64,000 bases of DNA from Luminiphilus sp051201685 (GCF_051201685.1 NZ_CP179213.1:3348001-3412000), one strand, 5' to 3'. Counted from the first letter of the stretch, positions 26,659-35,465 are shown. A program made the numbers and translations. The notes: generated by a model not told the origin, from the sequence alone.

Positions 26659-26674
26659 GTGCCCAAGTGGGCAC
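26659..26674. promoter_or_regulatory. Operator-like palindrome
   Basis: GTGCCCA and TGGGCAC with two bases between them, about midway between the divergent acyl-CoA dehydrogenase and aldehyde dehydrogenase genes. The form fits a dimeric repressor site. The cognate regulator is not identifiable from sequence. Confidence 0.35.
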
Positions 26675-26794
26675 CCAGTTAACCTCAAACCGAGACCCAC
26701 TTTCGATGACCCGGTTAGCTCATTACCGGTGGCAATTCGACGCCAAAAAGGCAAAGAACTTGGTCCGTCTTGGTACTAACGCCTATCCTTGTTG

Positions 26795-26824
26795 CTGACA
26801 AGGTAATAGTCCAGCGTTTATTAT
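26795..26824 (+). promoter_or_regulatory. Sigma-70-like promoter candidate for the aldehyde dehydrogenase gene
   Basis: CTGACA (26795-26800) and TATTAT (26819-26824) are each one base from consensus, with an 18-base spacer. The leader to the start at 26867 would be about 36 bases. Confidence 0.45.
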
Positions 26825-26866
26825 AGGGAATCACCGTTTTTCTTAAACAAATACTGGAAGCACAGG

Positions 26867-28288
26867 ATGAACTCAGCAGCCATTGACCCCCTCACTGACC
26901 CAAAGGCTTACATCGCCAGTTTAGTGGCGCGCTCCCGTGCCGCCCAGCAGGCAATTGAGCATTACTCTCAAGAGCAGGTCGATGACCTAATTCGGGCCAT
27001 GGTTTGGGCGGTTGCACAACCCGGTGTAGCCGAGGAGGTCGCTCAATTCACCGTGGACGAAACCCGACTTGGCAATTACGAAGGCAAGTTCCTTAAAATC
27101 CAGCGTAAAACACGCGCGACTTTAGCCGACATTATTGACGATAAGTCTGTTGGCGTTATTGAAGAATATCCCGATCGAAACATTAAAATTATTGCAAAGC
27201 CGCTTGGGGTCATTGGCGCACTGGCGCCCTCGACCAATCCCGAGGCAACTCCGGTGATCAAGGGTATTCATGCGGTCAAAGGCCGCAATTCAATCATCAT
27301 TGCACCGCACCCCCGGGCAAAACTGACCAATAAGAAAATTTGTGATTTGATGAGAAGTGCACTCAAACGCATGGGAGCACCCGAAGATTTGGTGATAGGT
27401 ATTGAAACCCCATCGTTAGACACCACCAACGAGCTCATGCGGCAATGCGATCGCGTCCTTGCTACCGGCGGTGGCGCCATGGTGTCTGCAGCCTATTCGA
27501 GTGGCACCCCGGCACTCGGCGTCGGTGTGGGCAATGCCGTAATCACCGTAGACTCATCAGCCGACCTCGACGACGCCGCGGAGAAGATTCGCATCTCCAA
27601 AACTCTTGATTTGGCGGCTTCATGCTCGTCCGACAACTCAGTACTGCTGATTGACGAAATCTACGACGACATGTTGCAGCGCCTTCAAGCTCAAGGGGGC
27701 TATGTCTGTTCAGAGGAGGAGAAGGCCAAACTGCAAGCGACACTCTGGGACGAGGAGCTACATATCAACACGGCCATGGTTGCCCAGCCTGTGGATCGAA
27801 TTGCCGCTATGGCCGGAATTGAGCCCCCAGAAGGCACCCAATTCTTGATCGTTCTCGAGGACGGTTTCGGCCCCGAACACCCTTTCTCTGGAGAGAAATT
27901 ATCCGTCATCATGGCTCTGTATCGTGCCCGAGACATTGAGCACGCCATTGAATTGACCCGTAATATTCAAGCCTACCAAGGCCAGGGCCACTCTTGCGGC
28001 ATCTACTCAAACAATGACAACAACATTATGAAGTTAGCGGCAAGCACCCACACTTCAAGAGTTATGGTGAACCAGCCACAGGCTGCTTCTAACAGCGGTA
28101 ACGTGTGGAACGGCATGCGCCAGACATTTTCCTTAGGTTGTGGCTCGTGGGGGGGCAACGGCACCAACCACAATGTGTCATGGCGGGACCTTATCAATGA
28201 GACCTGGGTCTCAAAGCCCTTAGCCCAAAATAAAATTGTGCCCTCAGATGAAGATTTATTTGGAGGTGTCAGGGACAAACTGGCATAA
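26867..28288 (+). CDS. CoA-acylating aldehyde dehydrogenase, SauS-like
   Basis: A 473-residue aldehyde dehydrogenase superfamily member. The pattern is that of the CoA-acylating branch: GVIGALAPSTNPEATPVIKGI, a catalytic Cys in SCSSDNSV (C253), YQGQGHSCGIYS and a FSLGCGSWGGNGTNHN end. These features resemble acylating acetaldehyde dehydrogenases (AdhE N-domain, EutE) and, more closely in my reading, sulfoacetaldehyde dehydrogenase (acylating) SauS. It would convert an aldehyde plus CoA and NAD(P) to an acyl-CoA. A LuxR regulator and an omega-transaminase follow on the same strand and could supply the aldehyde from an amine such as taurine or beta-alanine. Substrate is inference. Confidence 0.85.
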   Translation: MNSAAIDPLTDPKAYIASLVARSRAAQQAIEHYSQEQVDDLIRAMVWAVAQPGVAEEVAQFTVDETRLGNYEGKFLKIQRKTRATLADIIDDKSVGVIEEYPDRNIKIIAKPLGVIGALAPSTNPEATPVIKGIHAVKGRNSIIIAPHPRAKLTNKKICDLMRSALKRMGAPEDLVIGIETPSLDTTNELMRQCDRVLATGGGAMVSAAYSSGTPALGVGVGNAVITVDSSADLDDAAEKIRISKTLDLAASCSSDNSVLLIDEIYDDMLQRLQAQGGYVCSEEEKAKLQATLWDEELHINTAMVAQPVDRIAAMAGIEPPEGTQFLIVLEDGFGPEHPFSGEKLSVIMALYRARDIEHAIELTRNIQAYQGQGHSCGIYSNNDNNIMKLAASTHTSRVMVNQPQAASNSGNVWNGMRQTFSLGCGSWGGNGTNHNVSWRDLINETWVSKPLAQNKIVPSDEDLFGGVRDKLA

Positions 28289-28324
28289 GACATTTTACTA
28301 ACTGGTTCTGAGCGGCAGGGGCGC

Positions 28325-28368
28325 AGTCATCTGTGGGGATGACTCCCTGACTCGCTGATCAAATCAGC
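28325..28368 (+). repeat. Two small hairpins between aldehyde dehydrogenase and LuxR genes
   Basis: AGTCATC/GATGACT (28325-28331 and 28338-28344) and GCTGAT/ATCAGC (28354-28359 and 28363-28368), both perfect, within a 105-base gap. No T-run follows, so they may modulate rather than end transcription. Confidence 0.35.
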
Positions 28369-28393
28369 AATGAGTAGGTAATCAAGGCTGCGT

Positions 28394-29254
28394 ATGAAAC
28401 ACCCACAGGTTGAGTCAAACACCGCTTCGGCCAACCTTGCTGAGGTCGCTGCCACCCTAGCTCGGGTCATTCCAGCGTTACACGAGCACGAGTTTCCCCA
28501 GATTTTCACCCAGGCCCTAATGGACCTTACCGGTGCCGAGGACGGCACCCTACTTTGGTTCAGATCCGATCACCTACCCCAGGTCGCTTACAACGAACCC
28601 CGCACCGACGGCGCCGAGAGCACCTTGGACGCCTACCTGCAAGGTGCCTTTTTGTTAGACCCCTTTTACCGCGCAGCAGGCATTGACGGATTACGAGGGA
28701 TATTTGCACTGGGAGACCTAGCACCAGAGGGTTTCAGAGATAGTGAGTACTTCTCAACGTGGTACCCGCTCACAGGCTTCAATGACGAATGCGGCATTTT
28801 GCTATCACTGCCCGACGGCTTTCTGCACTGTGCTCTCACCACCATGGCCCCCGATCGTTTTTTTACCGCGGAACAACTCAAAACCATTGCCGACGCCTTC
28901 CCCGCTATTGAAGCACTGGCACAAAGTCATTGGGCAAACGCGCCGCAATTCAACCCCAAACAACCCCAGATACGTCAACAGCTTAATGGCGCGCTGGCGA
29001 CTTTTGGCAGCTCGCTGCTGACTCGTCGTGAACGAGAAGTGGTGGAACATGTGTTGCTGGGAAACAGCACACGACGTATTGCTGAGAAACTCGGGGTCTC
29101 TGCAGAAACCATTAAGCTGCATCGTAAACACGCCTACAGCAAGCTAGACATTTCATCACAGGGAGAATTATTCTGCTTGTTTATGGATTGTATATTTAGC
29201 ATTCCGCAAGACTATAACCAAGACCCTCTAATTGCTTACCAGCAAAGTCGATGA
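28394..29254 (+). CDS. LuxR-family transcriptional regulator
   Basis: A 286-residue regulator. The C-terminal 65 residues are a LuxR/GerE helix-turn-helix: LTRREREVVEHVLLGNSTRR then IAEKLGVSAETIKLHRKHAY, with the recognition helix at the end. The first 190 residues have no receiver-domain acid pocket and no acyl-homoserine-lactone binding signature that I recognise; they look like a GAF/PAS-like sensor (ALMDLTGAEDGTLLWF region). It probably senses a small metabolite and controls the flanking aldehyde dehydrogenase and transaminase genes. An AAGG site is six bases before the ATG. Confidence 0.86.
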   Translation: MKHPQVESNTASANLAEVAATLARVIPALHEHEFPQIFTQALMDLTGAEDGTLLWFRSDHLPQVAYNEPRTDGAESTLDAYLQGAFLLDPFYRAAGIDGLRGIFALGDLAPEGFRDSEYFSTWYPLTGFNDECGILLSLPDGFLHCALTTMAPDRFFTAEQLKTIADAFPAIEALAQSHWANAPQFNPKQPQIRQQLNGALATFGSSLLTRREREVVEHVLLGNSTRRIAEKLGVSAETIKLHRKHAYSKLDISSQGELFCLFMDCIFSIPQDYNQDPLIAYQQSR

Positions 29255-29320
29255 GCACAACCGGTTAAGATCGAAGCCACAGCAACGCAAACCAAGGCTA
29301 CCCTCACTTGCGATCTGGTT

Positions 29321-29353
29321 AAGGCGCCCAGCGCCAAGCAAAAACGGCGCCTT
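29321..29353 (+). terminator. Inverted repeat after the LuxR gene (possible terminator)
   Basis: AAGGCGCC and GGCGCCTT form perfect 8-base arms with a 17-base loop, 67 bases after the LuxR stop. A competing hairpin GGCGC/GCGCC lies inside the left part. Only two T residues follow, so factor-independent ending would be weak. Confidence 0.35.
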
Positions 29354-29452
29354 CCTCACGTGAGAAAATACAACAAGGGCAATTGTCAAATTTAGCTAAT
29401 TGCCGTCTTTAAGAAGCCATTGGTGAATTTTAGCGATTTTTAATTTATTTTA

Positions 29453-29470
29453 TTGGCAAGATAGTGCCAA
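29453..29470. promoter_or_regulatory. Operator-like inverted repeat TTGGCA-N6-TGCCAA
   Basis: Perfect 6-base arms with a 6-base spacer in the AT-rich control region between the LuxR and transaminase genes. The form suits a dimeric regulator, possibly the LuxR protein encoded next to it. That assignment is inference. Confidence 0.35.
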
Positions 29471-29869
29471 GAAAACCGCAGATTGATCAACCACGGCTTT
29501 TAATCACCGTAAGATTTTCTAGGCGTTAAAGATTTTTCAGCGAATTTATCCGAATTAAGCGCATATTTAACCGGAAATCTCGTATTTTTCGATAAAGTTG
29601 GCAAGTTGGTGGGCTTGAGAGGCTCGGCAAAAACTTAGCCGCATGAGAAACCATCAATCCCGTGACTCCCCTCTGTACCTTAATGCAAACTCGGGATCGA
29701 GCCCGAAAACAAACTAATTGGCCCTACCCTGAAAATTGGGCGCCCACCCCCAAAGGGGTAATGCTCCTCCGCAACGCATGTGTCACGATGCGCATAACGC
29801 GCAACTCTTGCCTTGTCCACAGCGACCGCCAACCGCGAGAGACCGACGACCAGACTTAGGGGAAATACC

Positions 29870-31237
29870 GTGAACGCTACACTCGACACCGCCACACTCA
29901 AGAAGCTCGATCAGGACCATCATTTTCACCCATTTACAGACTTCAATGACTATGCCCAAAACGGTGGCCGAATTATCAGCAGGGCTGAGCATATTTACAT
30001 TTACGATTCGGATGGCCACAAAATTCAAGACGGCATGTCCGGATTGTGGTGTTGTAACTTGGGCTACAGCATGGATGCGATCAAAAACGCCGTCGCTGCA
30101 CAACTCCAAGAGCTGCCGTTCTACAACAATTTCTTTCGATGTTCGAACCAGCCCGCGGTAGAGCTCGCCAGCAAACTTGCAGAGGTCACACCTAAGGGTT
30201 TCAACCACGCTTTTTTCACGAATTCGGGCTCGGAGGCTAACGATACTCAGTTGAAGCTGGTGCACCGCTACTTCGACCTCTTGGGTAAACCCAACAAAAA
30301 GCTCGTCATCAGCCGAAAGAATGCGTATCACGGCTCCACCATCGCCGCCAGCTCACTAGGCGGCATGTCAGCCATGCATGATCAGACCATGGGTTTAAAC
30401 TACATTCATCACATCAACCAGCCGCACTGGTTTGAGCGTGGCGGCGACCTCGATGAGGCCAGCTTTGGTATTCAAGCGGCCAGAGAGCTTGAGGCCAAAA
30501 TTGATGAATTGGGCGAAGAAAATGTGGCGGCCTTTATTGCCGAACCGGTGCAAGGGGCAGGGGGCGTAATTATTCCCCCCGAGAGTTATTGGCCAGAAAT
30601 AAAACGCATTCTCGACGAACGCGACATCCTGTTTATTTCTGACGAAGTAATTTGTGGGTTTGGTCGCACTGGGCGCTGGTTTGGCTGCGAAACCTACGGC
30701 GTGGAACCCGATCTGATCACCTTTGCAAAAGCTGTCACCAACGGCTTTATGCCCCTTGGGGGCTCGATGATCAACGACAAAATGGCTGACGTGTTGCTAA
30801 GCGGGGGAGGGGAGTTCGCTCACGGGCTCACCTATTCAGGGCATCCCGCCTCTTGCGCTGCCGGACTCGCCACCCTCGATATTTACCAGAACACCGGCAT
30901 TATCGAGAAAACAGCTGAAGACCTTGCCCCTCACTTTGCCATGCGAGTCAAAGAGCTCGAGGCCCATGCCATCGTTGGGCAGGTCAGAGTACTGGGTATG
31001 TTCGCTGCGGCAGAATTAGTCAAAGACAAAGGCAGTAGAGAACGTTTAGCCCCAGAGTCAGCAGGCGCAGTTTACTGTAGAGATCGCGCTATCGAAGACG
31101 GTCTAATGGTGCGCCAAACAGGTGATGCGATGATCATGGCGCCTCCCTTTGTGACCACACCTGCAGAAATCGATACGCTCTTTGAAAAGTTGTCTGTAGC
31201 CCTCGATAAAACGGCGAGTCACTACAGCGCATCCTAG
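29870..31237 (+). CDS. Class III omega-aminotransferase (PLP-dependent)
   Basis: About 455 residues, started at GTG 29870 with an AGGGGA site six bases upstream. The blocks GMSGLWCCNLGYS, FFTNSGSEANDTQLK, EPVQGAGGVIIPPESYWPEI, DEVICGFGRTGRWFG and the PLP-binding Lys in FAKAVTNG (K287) match omega-amino acid:pyruvate and amine:pyruvate transaminases. It would move an amino group from an amine or omega-amino acid to pyruvate or another oxo acid, giving an aldehyde. The nearby CoA-acylating aldehyde dehydrogenase could take that aldehyde. Taurine, beta-alanine, putrescine or other amines are all possible donors. Confidence 0.92.
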   Translation: MNATLDTATLKKLDQDHHFHPFTDFNDYAQNGGRIISRAEHIYIYDSDGHKIQDGMSGLWCCNLGYSMDAIKNAVAAQLQELPFYNNFFRCSNQPAVELASKLAEVTPKGFNHAFFTNSGSEANDTQLKLVHRYFDLLGKPNKKLVISRKNAYHGSTIAASSLGGMSAMHDQTMGLNYIHHINQPHWFERGGDLDEASFGIQAARELEAKIDELGEENVAAFIAEPVQGAGGVIIPPESYWPEIKRILDERDILFISDEVICGFGRTGRWFGCETYGVEPDLITFAKAVTNGFMPLGGSMINDKMADVLLSGGGEFAHGLTYSGHPASCAAGLATLDIYQNTGIIEKTAEDLAPHFAMRVKELEAHAIVGQVRVLGMFAAAELVKDKGSRERLAPESAGAVYCRDRAIEDGLMVRQTGDAMIMAPPFVTTPAEIDTLFEKLSVALDKTASHYSAS

Positions 31238-31262
31238 AGCGCGTTATTTATCCCCTTAATCT

Positions 31263-31279
31263 GCGGGCCCAGAGCCCGC
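31263..31279 (+). repeat. Hairpin immediately before the DUF2878 start
   Basis: GCGGGC and GCCCGC with a 5-base loop end five bases before ATG 31285. In mRNA this would cover the ribosome-binding region, or it may end transcription of the transaminase gene. Confidence 0.35.
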
Positions 31280-31284
31280 GTATT

Positions 31285-31833
31285 ATGGGGATGGAAGCAC
31301 TCTCTCAATCACTGCGACGTCTGCGGGCACTCGGCCTCGCCGAAAAGACCTGGTTTAACGCCATCTGGTTTCAAAGCACTTGGTTTTTATGCGTGCTAGG
31401 GCGTGATGCACTGCTGCTTTACACCTTGGCCATGCTGACGCTGCATTTCACATTGGTCGCCTCAGCACGTGATGAGGCGAGGCGACTGCTACCGATAGCT
31501 GCTGTGGGGATTGGTGTTGATACCCTACTGAGTGTCATTGGCATTTTTGATTTTGGCCCTGTTCTCGTTCCCCTATGGCTCATGGCCTTGTGGGTGGCCT
31601 TTGCCGCGGCTTTGACCCGTGCCCTGGGCGTTTTTGGTCGTTCACGGGGGTTGGCTGCATTAGTAGGAGGTATTGGCGTGCCGTTTAATTACGCTGTTGG
31701 CGCGAAAATGGGCGCCGTCGCGCTACCAATGGACCCTGTAGTCTCCGGTGCTGTGCTCATCGCCACGTGGGCCATACTATTACCCGGGCTTTATCAGATA
31801 GCCGGAAAAGCCCCACCCCTGGAGCAAGCATGA
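31285..31833 (+). CDS. DUF2878 membrane protein
   Basis: A 182-residue protein with about five membrane segments and the DUF2878 pattern: NAIWFQSTWFLCVLGRD at the start, GIGVDTLLSVIGIFDF in the middle and GGIGVPFNYAVGAKMGAVAL near the end. DUF2878 genes often sit with genes for fatty-acid modification in marine proteobacteria. Its stop overlaps the start of the chalcone-isomerase-like gene (ATGA), so the pair is coupled. No good ribosome site precedes ATG 31285; ATG 31291 is an alternative. Confidence 0.83.
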   Translation: MGMEALSQSLRRLRALGLAEKTWFNAIWFQSTWFLCVLGRDALLLYTLAMLTLHFTLVASARDEARRLLPIAAVGIGVDTLLSVIGIFDFGPVLVPLWLMALWVAFAAALTRALGVFGRSRGLAALVGGIGVPFNYAVGAKMGAVALPMDPVVSGAVLIATWAILLPGLYQIAGKAPPLEQA

Positions 31834-32477
31834 GCGGACACAGCGAAACGATAAACACTATTAATGAGCCGAGTAGACCACTTGCCTTCGCGAAGCTTTG
31901 GTTAATCAGCGCAGCATGCTTAGTGGCCGTTTGTATGTCCATTGCCACGGCATATGCAGGGGGGAATCAAACGTCTCCCGGGTACAACCCCTTGAGCCCT
32001 GCATCATCAACTCTCGCTGCTAATGTGTATACAGACCAAAACGTTGCACTGAAAAAATGCGGGGCGGCGCTGCTCAAGGTGTTTTTTTGGGAGGTGTATG
32101 AATCGAGCCTTTACACCCCCGACGGAACGTGGAACGAGGGCACAAAGCCATTTCGCCTCGATATCCGTTACCTACGCACGATTTCTGCGGAGGACTTAGC
32201 CAAGCAGACGGGAAAAGAATGGGCCGAGCAGGGCAAAGTGTCAGCCCAGCATGCGCAATGGCAGGAAGATTTACGCGTCATGTGGCCCAATGTCACCGAG
32301 GGGGATGTCATTTCACTGGCGATCAACAAAGCCGGAGTCTCAACATTCCTGTTTAACGGGGAACGCCTTGGCAGCCTGCAAAACCCACAATTTGGCGAGG
32401 ATTTTTCCGGTATCTGGCTAGCTGCAGACACAACGCGACCCAAACTACGAAAGCAACTCATTGGCCTCTCGAAGTAG
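31830..32477 (+). CDS. Chalcone-isomerase-like exported protein
   Basis: About 215 residues from ATG 31830, nine bases after the first base of a GGAG site. The N-terminus has a signal or anchor helix (about 24-46) ending in an AYA site. The mature part fits the bacterial chalcone-isomerase-like domain: KKCGAALLKVFFWEVYESSLY, LDIRYLRTISAEDLAKQTGKEW, and GEDFSGIWLAADTTRPKLRKQLIG at the C-terminus. These proteins are not flavonoid enzymes in bacteria and may bind fatty acids. Together with DUF2878 it may act on lipids at the envelope. Confidence 0.85.
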   Translation: MSGHSETINTINEPSRPLAFAKLWLISAACLVAVCMSIATAYAGGNQTSPGYNPLSPASSTLAANVYTDQNVALKKCGAALLKVFFWEVYESSLYTPDGTWNEGTKPFRLDIRYLRTISAEDLAKQTGKEWAEQGKVSAQHAQWQEDLRVMWPNVTEGDVISLAINKAGVSTFLFNGERLGSLQNPQFGEDFSGIWLAADTTRPKLRKQLIGLSK

Positions 32478-32540
32478 GCGCTTAAACACCATAAACTCAG
32501 TGCCGGAGCGACCATAAGAGGACGCCCAAAGCAATCTCAA

Positions 32541-34175
32541 CTAAGCCCGATAGGCTGCGACCTGCTGCTTGGCAGAAGCGCCCACAAGCAACGCCGCCAA
32601 CTCTTCTAAGCCGGGGTCTGTTAACAAAGCATCCCGACGTACGACTTGACTAACTTTAGACCGTCGTCGCATAAAGTCTGATAGCTCAACAATCCATTCT
32701 CGCTTAGCAATGAGGCGCAGCTCTGCCCGAGTATATTCAGCTCCAGTAAGCACGTGCTCTGCCTCAGTGATGTTCGAGGCTATGTCATCGAGAAGGTCAA
32801 AGGCAGCCCTATCATAGCGGCGCCAAAATCGGATCGAGAGTGGCTCTGAGGCACTCGATGGCGTGAGTTTATCCAGCTCCATTGCCGCGGCTCGAGCCAT
32901 AAATTTTGCGCGGCAACCAGCGCCCGACTCCCCAAACCACTTGGCATCCGGATCTGGAATTTCTACTCCAAGATCAGACATTACCGACACTAACTCATCA
33001 CCCACATTCAGGCAGTCTGTGAGCTTGCCCCCAAATACACTCACAAAGGCCCGCTCACTATCGACCTCAACCTGATGTTCTCGGGATAACTGCACCCAAT
33101 CACGACCAGCGACGTCACCGGCGACAGCCAGAGGCCGAACACCAACCCGCTCGGCAATCACATCAGCAGCGGTCAGAGGTTTAGGCAAGTTGAGCAGGGC
33201 ATTCGCGTTAGCAAGAACAAAGTCTCGATCCTTTGTTGTAACACCCACCGACGGGTCATCAACAGGGGTATCAGTAGTGCCAATACAAGTCTTAGGCCCC
33301 ATCGGGATGACAAAGAACAACCGTCCATCGCTGGCAAAAAATGTCAAAACTTTAGCGGCATCAGTGACACGGTCTACAATTAGGTGAATGCCCTTCGACA
33401 GCACATGGCGGTGCTCTGTCGCGACACCCACAGACTCATTAAGAAGGTCAGTGTTGGGTCCTGTCGCGTTGACAATCGTCTTCGCATTTAACGAAAAGAC
33501 ACGATCAGCCACGCGATCGCGCAATGTCGCGCGCCAACAAGATTGGTCAGATAGCCACTCTAGGGCCTCAACGGCGAGATAGTTAGCCGCAAGTCCACCC
33601 GCATCCGCTGCACGACGCACAAAATTGAACACAAAACGCGAGTCGTTGTCGTAGAGATAGCAATCTGAGTACTCCAGACCACCCACCACACCTTCAGCAG
33701 CCACAACCGGCGCCTCACTGCGAATCTTTCCCGTCGTCAGATAGCGTGGTGCGGCCATTCGACAGTTTCCCATAAGCCAATAGAGCAGCGCGCCCAGCCA
33801 TACAAAGGCCGACCACATCCGGAATCCTTTGCCAATACTCGTAAAAAAGCGGATCTCTCGAACGGTCGATGGATAGGCATCCATCAGCCGGTTTCGAGAG
33901 CGGCAGAGTTTACGCACCAGGCGCCATTCACCAGACTCAAGGTATTTAATTCCCCCCCACGCAAGATTACTAGAATGAGAACTAACGCCCCCAGCGAAAT
34001 CTCCACGATCCACTACACCCACCTTTACACCGCAACCTGCCAAGGCTGCGGCCGCAACCGCACCATTGATACCGGCGCCCACCACCAATGTGTCTAAGCA
34101 GGCATTTTCAAGTGCCGCAAGGGTTTGCTCCCGTGCGGGAGGTGAGTAAAGAGAGGCGGAGGTGTCCTCAAGCAT
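32541..34175 (-). CDS. glpD: Aerobic glycerol-3-phosphate dehydrogenase, FAD-dependent
   Basis: About 544 residues from ATG 34175. It has the dinucleotide fold VVGAGINGAVAAAALAGCG, the SSHSSNLAWGGIKYLESGEW block that contacts flavin and substrate, and FFVIPMGPKTCIGTTDTPVDD and a C-terminal FGGKLTDCLNVGDE segment, as in GlpD. It oxidises sn-glycerol-3-phosphate to dihydroxyacetone phosphate and feeds electrons to quinone. It runs opposite to the biosynthetic gpsA found elsewhere in the window. An upstream in-frame start at 34259 would add residues unlike the family. No glpK, glpF or glpR is adjacent. Confidence 0.9.
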   Translation of the reverse strand: MLEDTSASLYSPPAREQTLAALENACLDTLVVGAGINGAVAAAALAGCGVKVGVVDRGDFAGGVSSHSSNLAWGGIKYLESGEWRLVRKLCRSRNRLMDAYPSTVREIRFFTSIGKGFRMWSAFVWLGALLYWLMGNCRMAAPRYLTTGKIRSEAPVVAAEGVVGGLEYSDCYLYDNDSRFVFNFVRRAADAGGLAANYLAVEALEWLSDQSCWRATLRDRVADRVFSLNAKTIVNATGPNTDLLNESVGVATEHRHVLSKGIHLIVDRVTDAAKVLTFFASDGRLFFVIPMGPKTCIGTTDTPVDDPSVGVTTKDRDFVLANANALLNLPKPLTAADVIAERVGVRPLAVAGDVAGRDWVQLSREHQVEVDSERAFVSVFGGKLTDCLNVGDELVSVMSDLGVEIPDPDAKWFGESGAGCRAKFMARAAAMELDKLTPSSASEPLSIRFWRRYDRAAFDLLDDIASNITEAEHVLTGAEYTRAELRLIAKREWIVELSDFMRRRSKVSQVVRRDALLTDPGLEELAALLVGASAKQQVAAYRA

Positions 34176-34361
34176 GTTTATAAACTCTTGAAATACAGCG
34201 AACTGGCCATTGGTTTGGACGTGCAGGGCCCTGATGAGATTGTGCCACGTCAGGCGCAAACGTTAACAGCATTTTGGGAGTACCTTTGTCATGACCTCAA
34301 GCGTGGACAAGCTCTCTTGCAGGCCGCAAACTCTCCACTGACCAATAATCATGGCGTTGTC

Positions 34362-35465
34362 ATGTTGCAGCAACTCGACGAACACTACCGCGGACTGAAT
34401 TACCCATGGGGTCGTCAGCAAGCACCCGAACCCCTGAAACCATTCCCTGTAGCTGAGGGTGTTTGGTGGGTACGTATGCCCATGCCCATGGCTCTTGATC
34501 ACATTAATTTGTGGCTGCTTGAAGATGGTGATGGCTGGACCGTGGTTGATACGGGTCTCGCATCCGAAGATTCCCGAACAATATGGGAGGGGTTATTCGG
34601 AGATTTCATGGGCGGTAAGCCCATTCTCAGAGTTATCTGCACTCATATGCATCCCGACCACATCGGTCTTGCTGGATGGCTTTGCGAACAGTTTGACTGT
34701 CCCCTATGGATGACCCGTGAGGAGTACGTCATGTGTCAGCTGATGGCGAGCTATACCGGCCGTGACGCACCAAAGGCAGGCGTAGACTTTTATCGCGGCG
34801 CGGGCTACGACGATCATCAGCTCGATCAATATCGCCAACGCTTCGGGACCTTTGGCGCCATGATGGCGCCCATGCCTCACTGCTTTCGACGCATGGTCGA
34901 CCGAGAAACCATCACCATTGGTGATCGTTACTGGCAAGTGATTGTCGGGTCAGGTCATTCACCTGAGCATGCCTGTTTGTACTGCCCAGCCTTAAAAATT
35001 CTTATTGCAGGTGATCAAGTCCTGCCAAGGATTACCCCCAACGTCTCCGTCTTCCCAACAGAGCCCGAGGGTAATCCTCTGGCTGAATGGATGGACTCAA
35101 ACGCCCGCCTGCTCAACATTCTACCCAATGATCTTCTAGTGCTACCGGCTCACCAAAACCCCTTTCATGGGTTGCACATTCGCATCAACCAGATCATTGA
35201 CAGTCACCGACAGGGCTTGCAGTCGGTATACGACTACCTTTCAGAGCCCAAGCGCGCGGTAGACTGCTTTCCCAGTCTATTCACACGAGAAATTTCCGAT
35301 AAATTAATAGGCCTGGCCACGGGTGAAACGCTCGCTAATCTGAATCTTTTATTGCAGCGGGGCAATATCAGTAAAAATACCGACGAGGCCGGTGTGCATT
35401 GGTATACCCAAAATCCCGACGCCCGCTATATTGATAACGATGAAAACATTCCTCTCGCGACTTAA
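34362..35465 (+). CDS. MBL-fold metallohydrolase
   Basis: About 367 residues from ATG 34362. The metal-binding motif is THMHPDHIG, with further ligands in GSGHSPEHACLY and AGDQVLP. The N-terminal WVRMPMPMALDHINLWLLED and DGWTVVDTG are typical of a large proteobacterial family of putative hydrolases (thioesterase or lactonase type) often found near acyl-CoA genes. The start is uncertain: the frame is open back to 34188 but those 58 codons overlap the glpD control region and look non-conserved, and no good ribosome site marks 34362. The esterase gene starts inside its 3' end. Confidence 0.82.
   Translation: MLQQLDEHYRGLNYPWGRQQAPEPLKPFPVAEGVWWVRMPMPMALDHINLWLLEDGDGWTVVDTGLASEDSRTIWEGLFGDFMGGKPILRVICTHMHPDHIGLAGWLCEQFDCPLWMTREEYVMCQLMASYTGRDAPKAGVDFYRGAGYDDHQLDQYRQRFGTFGAMMAPMPHCFRRMVDRETITIGDRYWQVIVGSGHSPEHACLYCPALKILIAGDQVLPRITPNVSVFPTEPEGNPLAEWMDSNARLLNILPNDLLVLPAHQNPFHGLHIRINQIIDSHRQGLQSVYDYLSEPKRAVDCFPSLFTREISDKLIGLATGETLANLNLLLQRGNISKNTDEAGVHWYTQNPDARYIDNDENIPLAT

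Larger units (their letters stand above)
26460..26866. other. Intergenic region between divergent valine and aldehyde-dehydrogenase genes
   Basis: 407 bases with no supported gene; the small open frames here lack recognisable content. It carries a perfect palindrome at 26659-26674, a CCGGT/ACCGG inverted repeat at 26711-26729 and a promoter candidate at 26795-26824. It likely holds promoters for both directions. Confidence 0.5.
29255..29869. other. Long AT-rich intergenic region upstream of the transaminase gene
   Basis: 615 bases without a convincing gene. A stretch around 29380-29600 is clearly richer in A and T than its surroundings, as promoters and enhancer-like control regions are. It contains the inverted repeats listed separately. 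The short frames at its right end are in poor context and overlap the transaminase leader. Confidence 0.5.

Noticed and set aside
29783..30331. 182-codon minus-strand frame inside the transaminase region
   Set aside because: It overlaps the strongly supported transaminase gene, and its own translation has no family character.
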